This document shows, piece by piece, positions 63,954-64,000 of a stretch of DNA of 64,000 bases. The stretch lies in NCBI GenBank assembly GCA_025153445.1, contig JANZNS010000005.1, positions 310,001-374,000 of the forward strand, read 5' to 3'. The first letter of the stretch is position 1; each line of letters starts with the position of its first letter. This DNA is from Marinobacter sp. BGYM27. Its GTDB lineage: Bacteria; Pseudomonadota; Gammaproteobacteria; Pseudomonadales; Oleiphilaceae. The notes under the pieces were generated by a model. It was not told the DNA's origin. It saw only the letters and a list, made by a program, of their open reading frames with translations, and ran no database searches. Both the position numbers and the translations under genes were made by a program.

Positions 63954-64000
63954 TTACTCCCCTGCCCGTTGTGAAGGTGCATGCACCAGCGCGCCATCAA
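63954..64000 (-). CDS. glpS: Partial ABC ATP-binding protein, likely GlpS (C-terminus only)
   Basis: The last 15 codons of a minus-strand gene enter from the right edge and read DGALVHAPSQRAGE before the stop at 63956-63954. It ends 6 bases before the glpT start. In glycerol ABC operons an ATPase gene precedes glpT, so this is most likely the tail of glpS; the fragment itself is too short for identification. Confidence 0.55.
   Translation of the reverse strand, partial: DGALVHAPSQRAGE

Noticed and set aside
1-64000. tRNA, rRNA, CRISPR array, insertion sequence or prophage
   Set aside because: I looked for cloverleaf ends, repeated units, transposase motifs and long terminal repeats and found none that held up by eye; a tRNA scan and repeat finder would settle it.

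Overview
The window reads as the chromosome of a free-living, probably marine gammaproteobacterium. The genes pdxB, rhlB, epmC, rlmM, ttcA, dsbD, a PA1571-type small protein and an ANR-type cbb3 oxidase locus together suggest a relative of Marinobacter, Hahella, Saccharospirillum or Pseudomonas. This placement is inferred from gene content and not from a search. I see no rRNA, tRNA, insertion sequence, prophage or CRISPR array. Genes are dense, with short gaps and many overlapping stops and starts.

Layout. 1-13.7 kb is housekeeping and stress: an acetyltransferase with an unusual C-terminal domain, a LysR regulator, a membrane-anchored protein with a hybrid sensor kinase, an OhrR/glutathione peroxidase pair, a Tag-type glycosylase, AlaA, HtpX, PdxB, RhlB and EpmC. 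13.9-21.2 kb holds dsbD, an EamA transporter, tusA, rlmM, a 7TM diguanylate cyclase and an alpha/beta hydrolase. 21.5-30.2 kb is a complete cbb3 cytochrome oxidase cluster (ccoNOQP-GHIS plus a TauE/SafE-like protein) with a well placed FNR/ANR box. 30.4-34.5 kb has ttcA, a TetR regulator, a DnaJ-related protein and a polysaccharide deacetylase. 34.5-39.4 kb is a four-gene minus-strand operon (C39 peptidase, FapF-like barrel, FadL-like barrel, DUF4124/MalM-like protein) that looks like an outer-membrane export module without an obvious amyloid cargo. 39.9-44.2 kb is aceE-aceF.

44.4-58.9 kb is a maltodextrin regulon: a MalT-like activator, a GH13 alpha-glucosidase, MalK, MalE/MalF/MalG and a lipoprotein alpha-amylase of MalS type, with MalT-box-like sequences in its promoter regions. 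It is interrupted by a peroxidase-related/acyl-CoA ligase pair that carries its own palindromic operator. 59-64 kb is a minus-strand glycerol ABC transporter (glpTPQUV, with the tail of glpS at the window edge).

How it works together. The amylase would cut external or periplasmic starch to maltodextrins, MalEFGK would import them, and the cytoplasmic GH13 enzyme would hydrolyse them under MalT control. Glycerol would enter through GlpSTPQUV. Pyruvate feeds the aceEF complex, and electrons end at the high-affinity cbb3 oxidase in low oxygen. The least explained parts are the Fap-like export operon, the lysozyme-like protein at 30.4 kb and the PLD-like tail of the first acetyltransferase.
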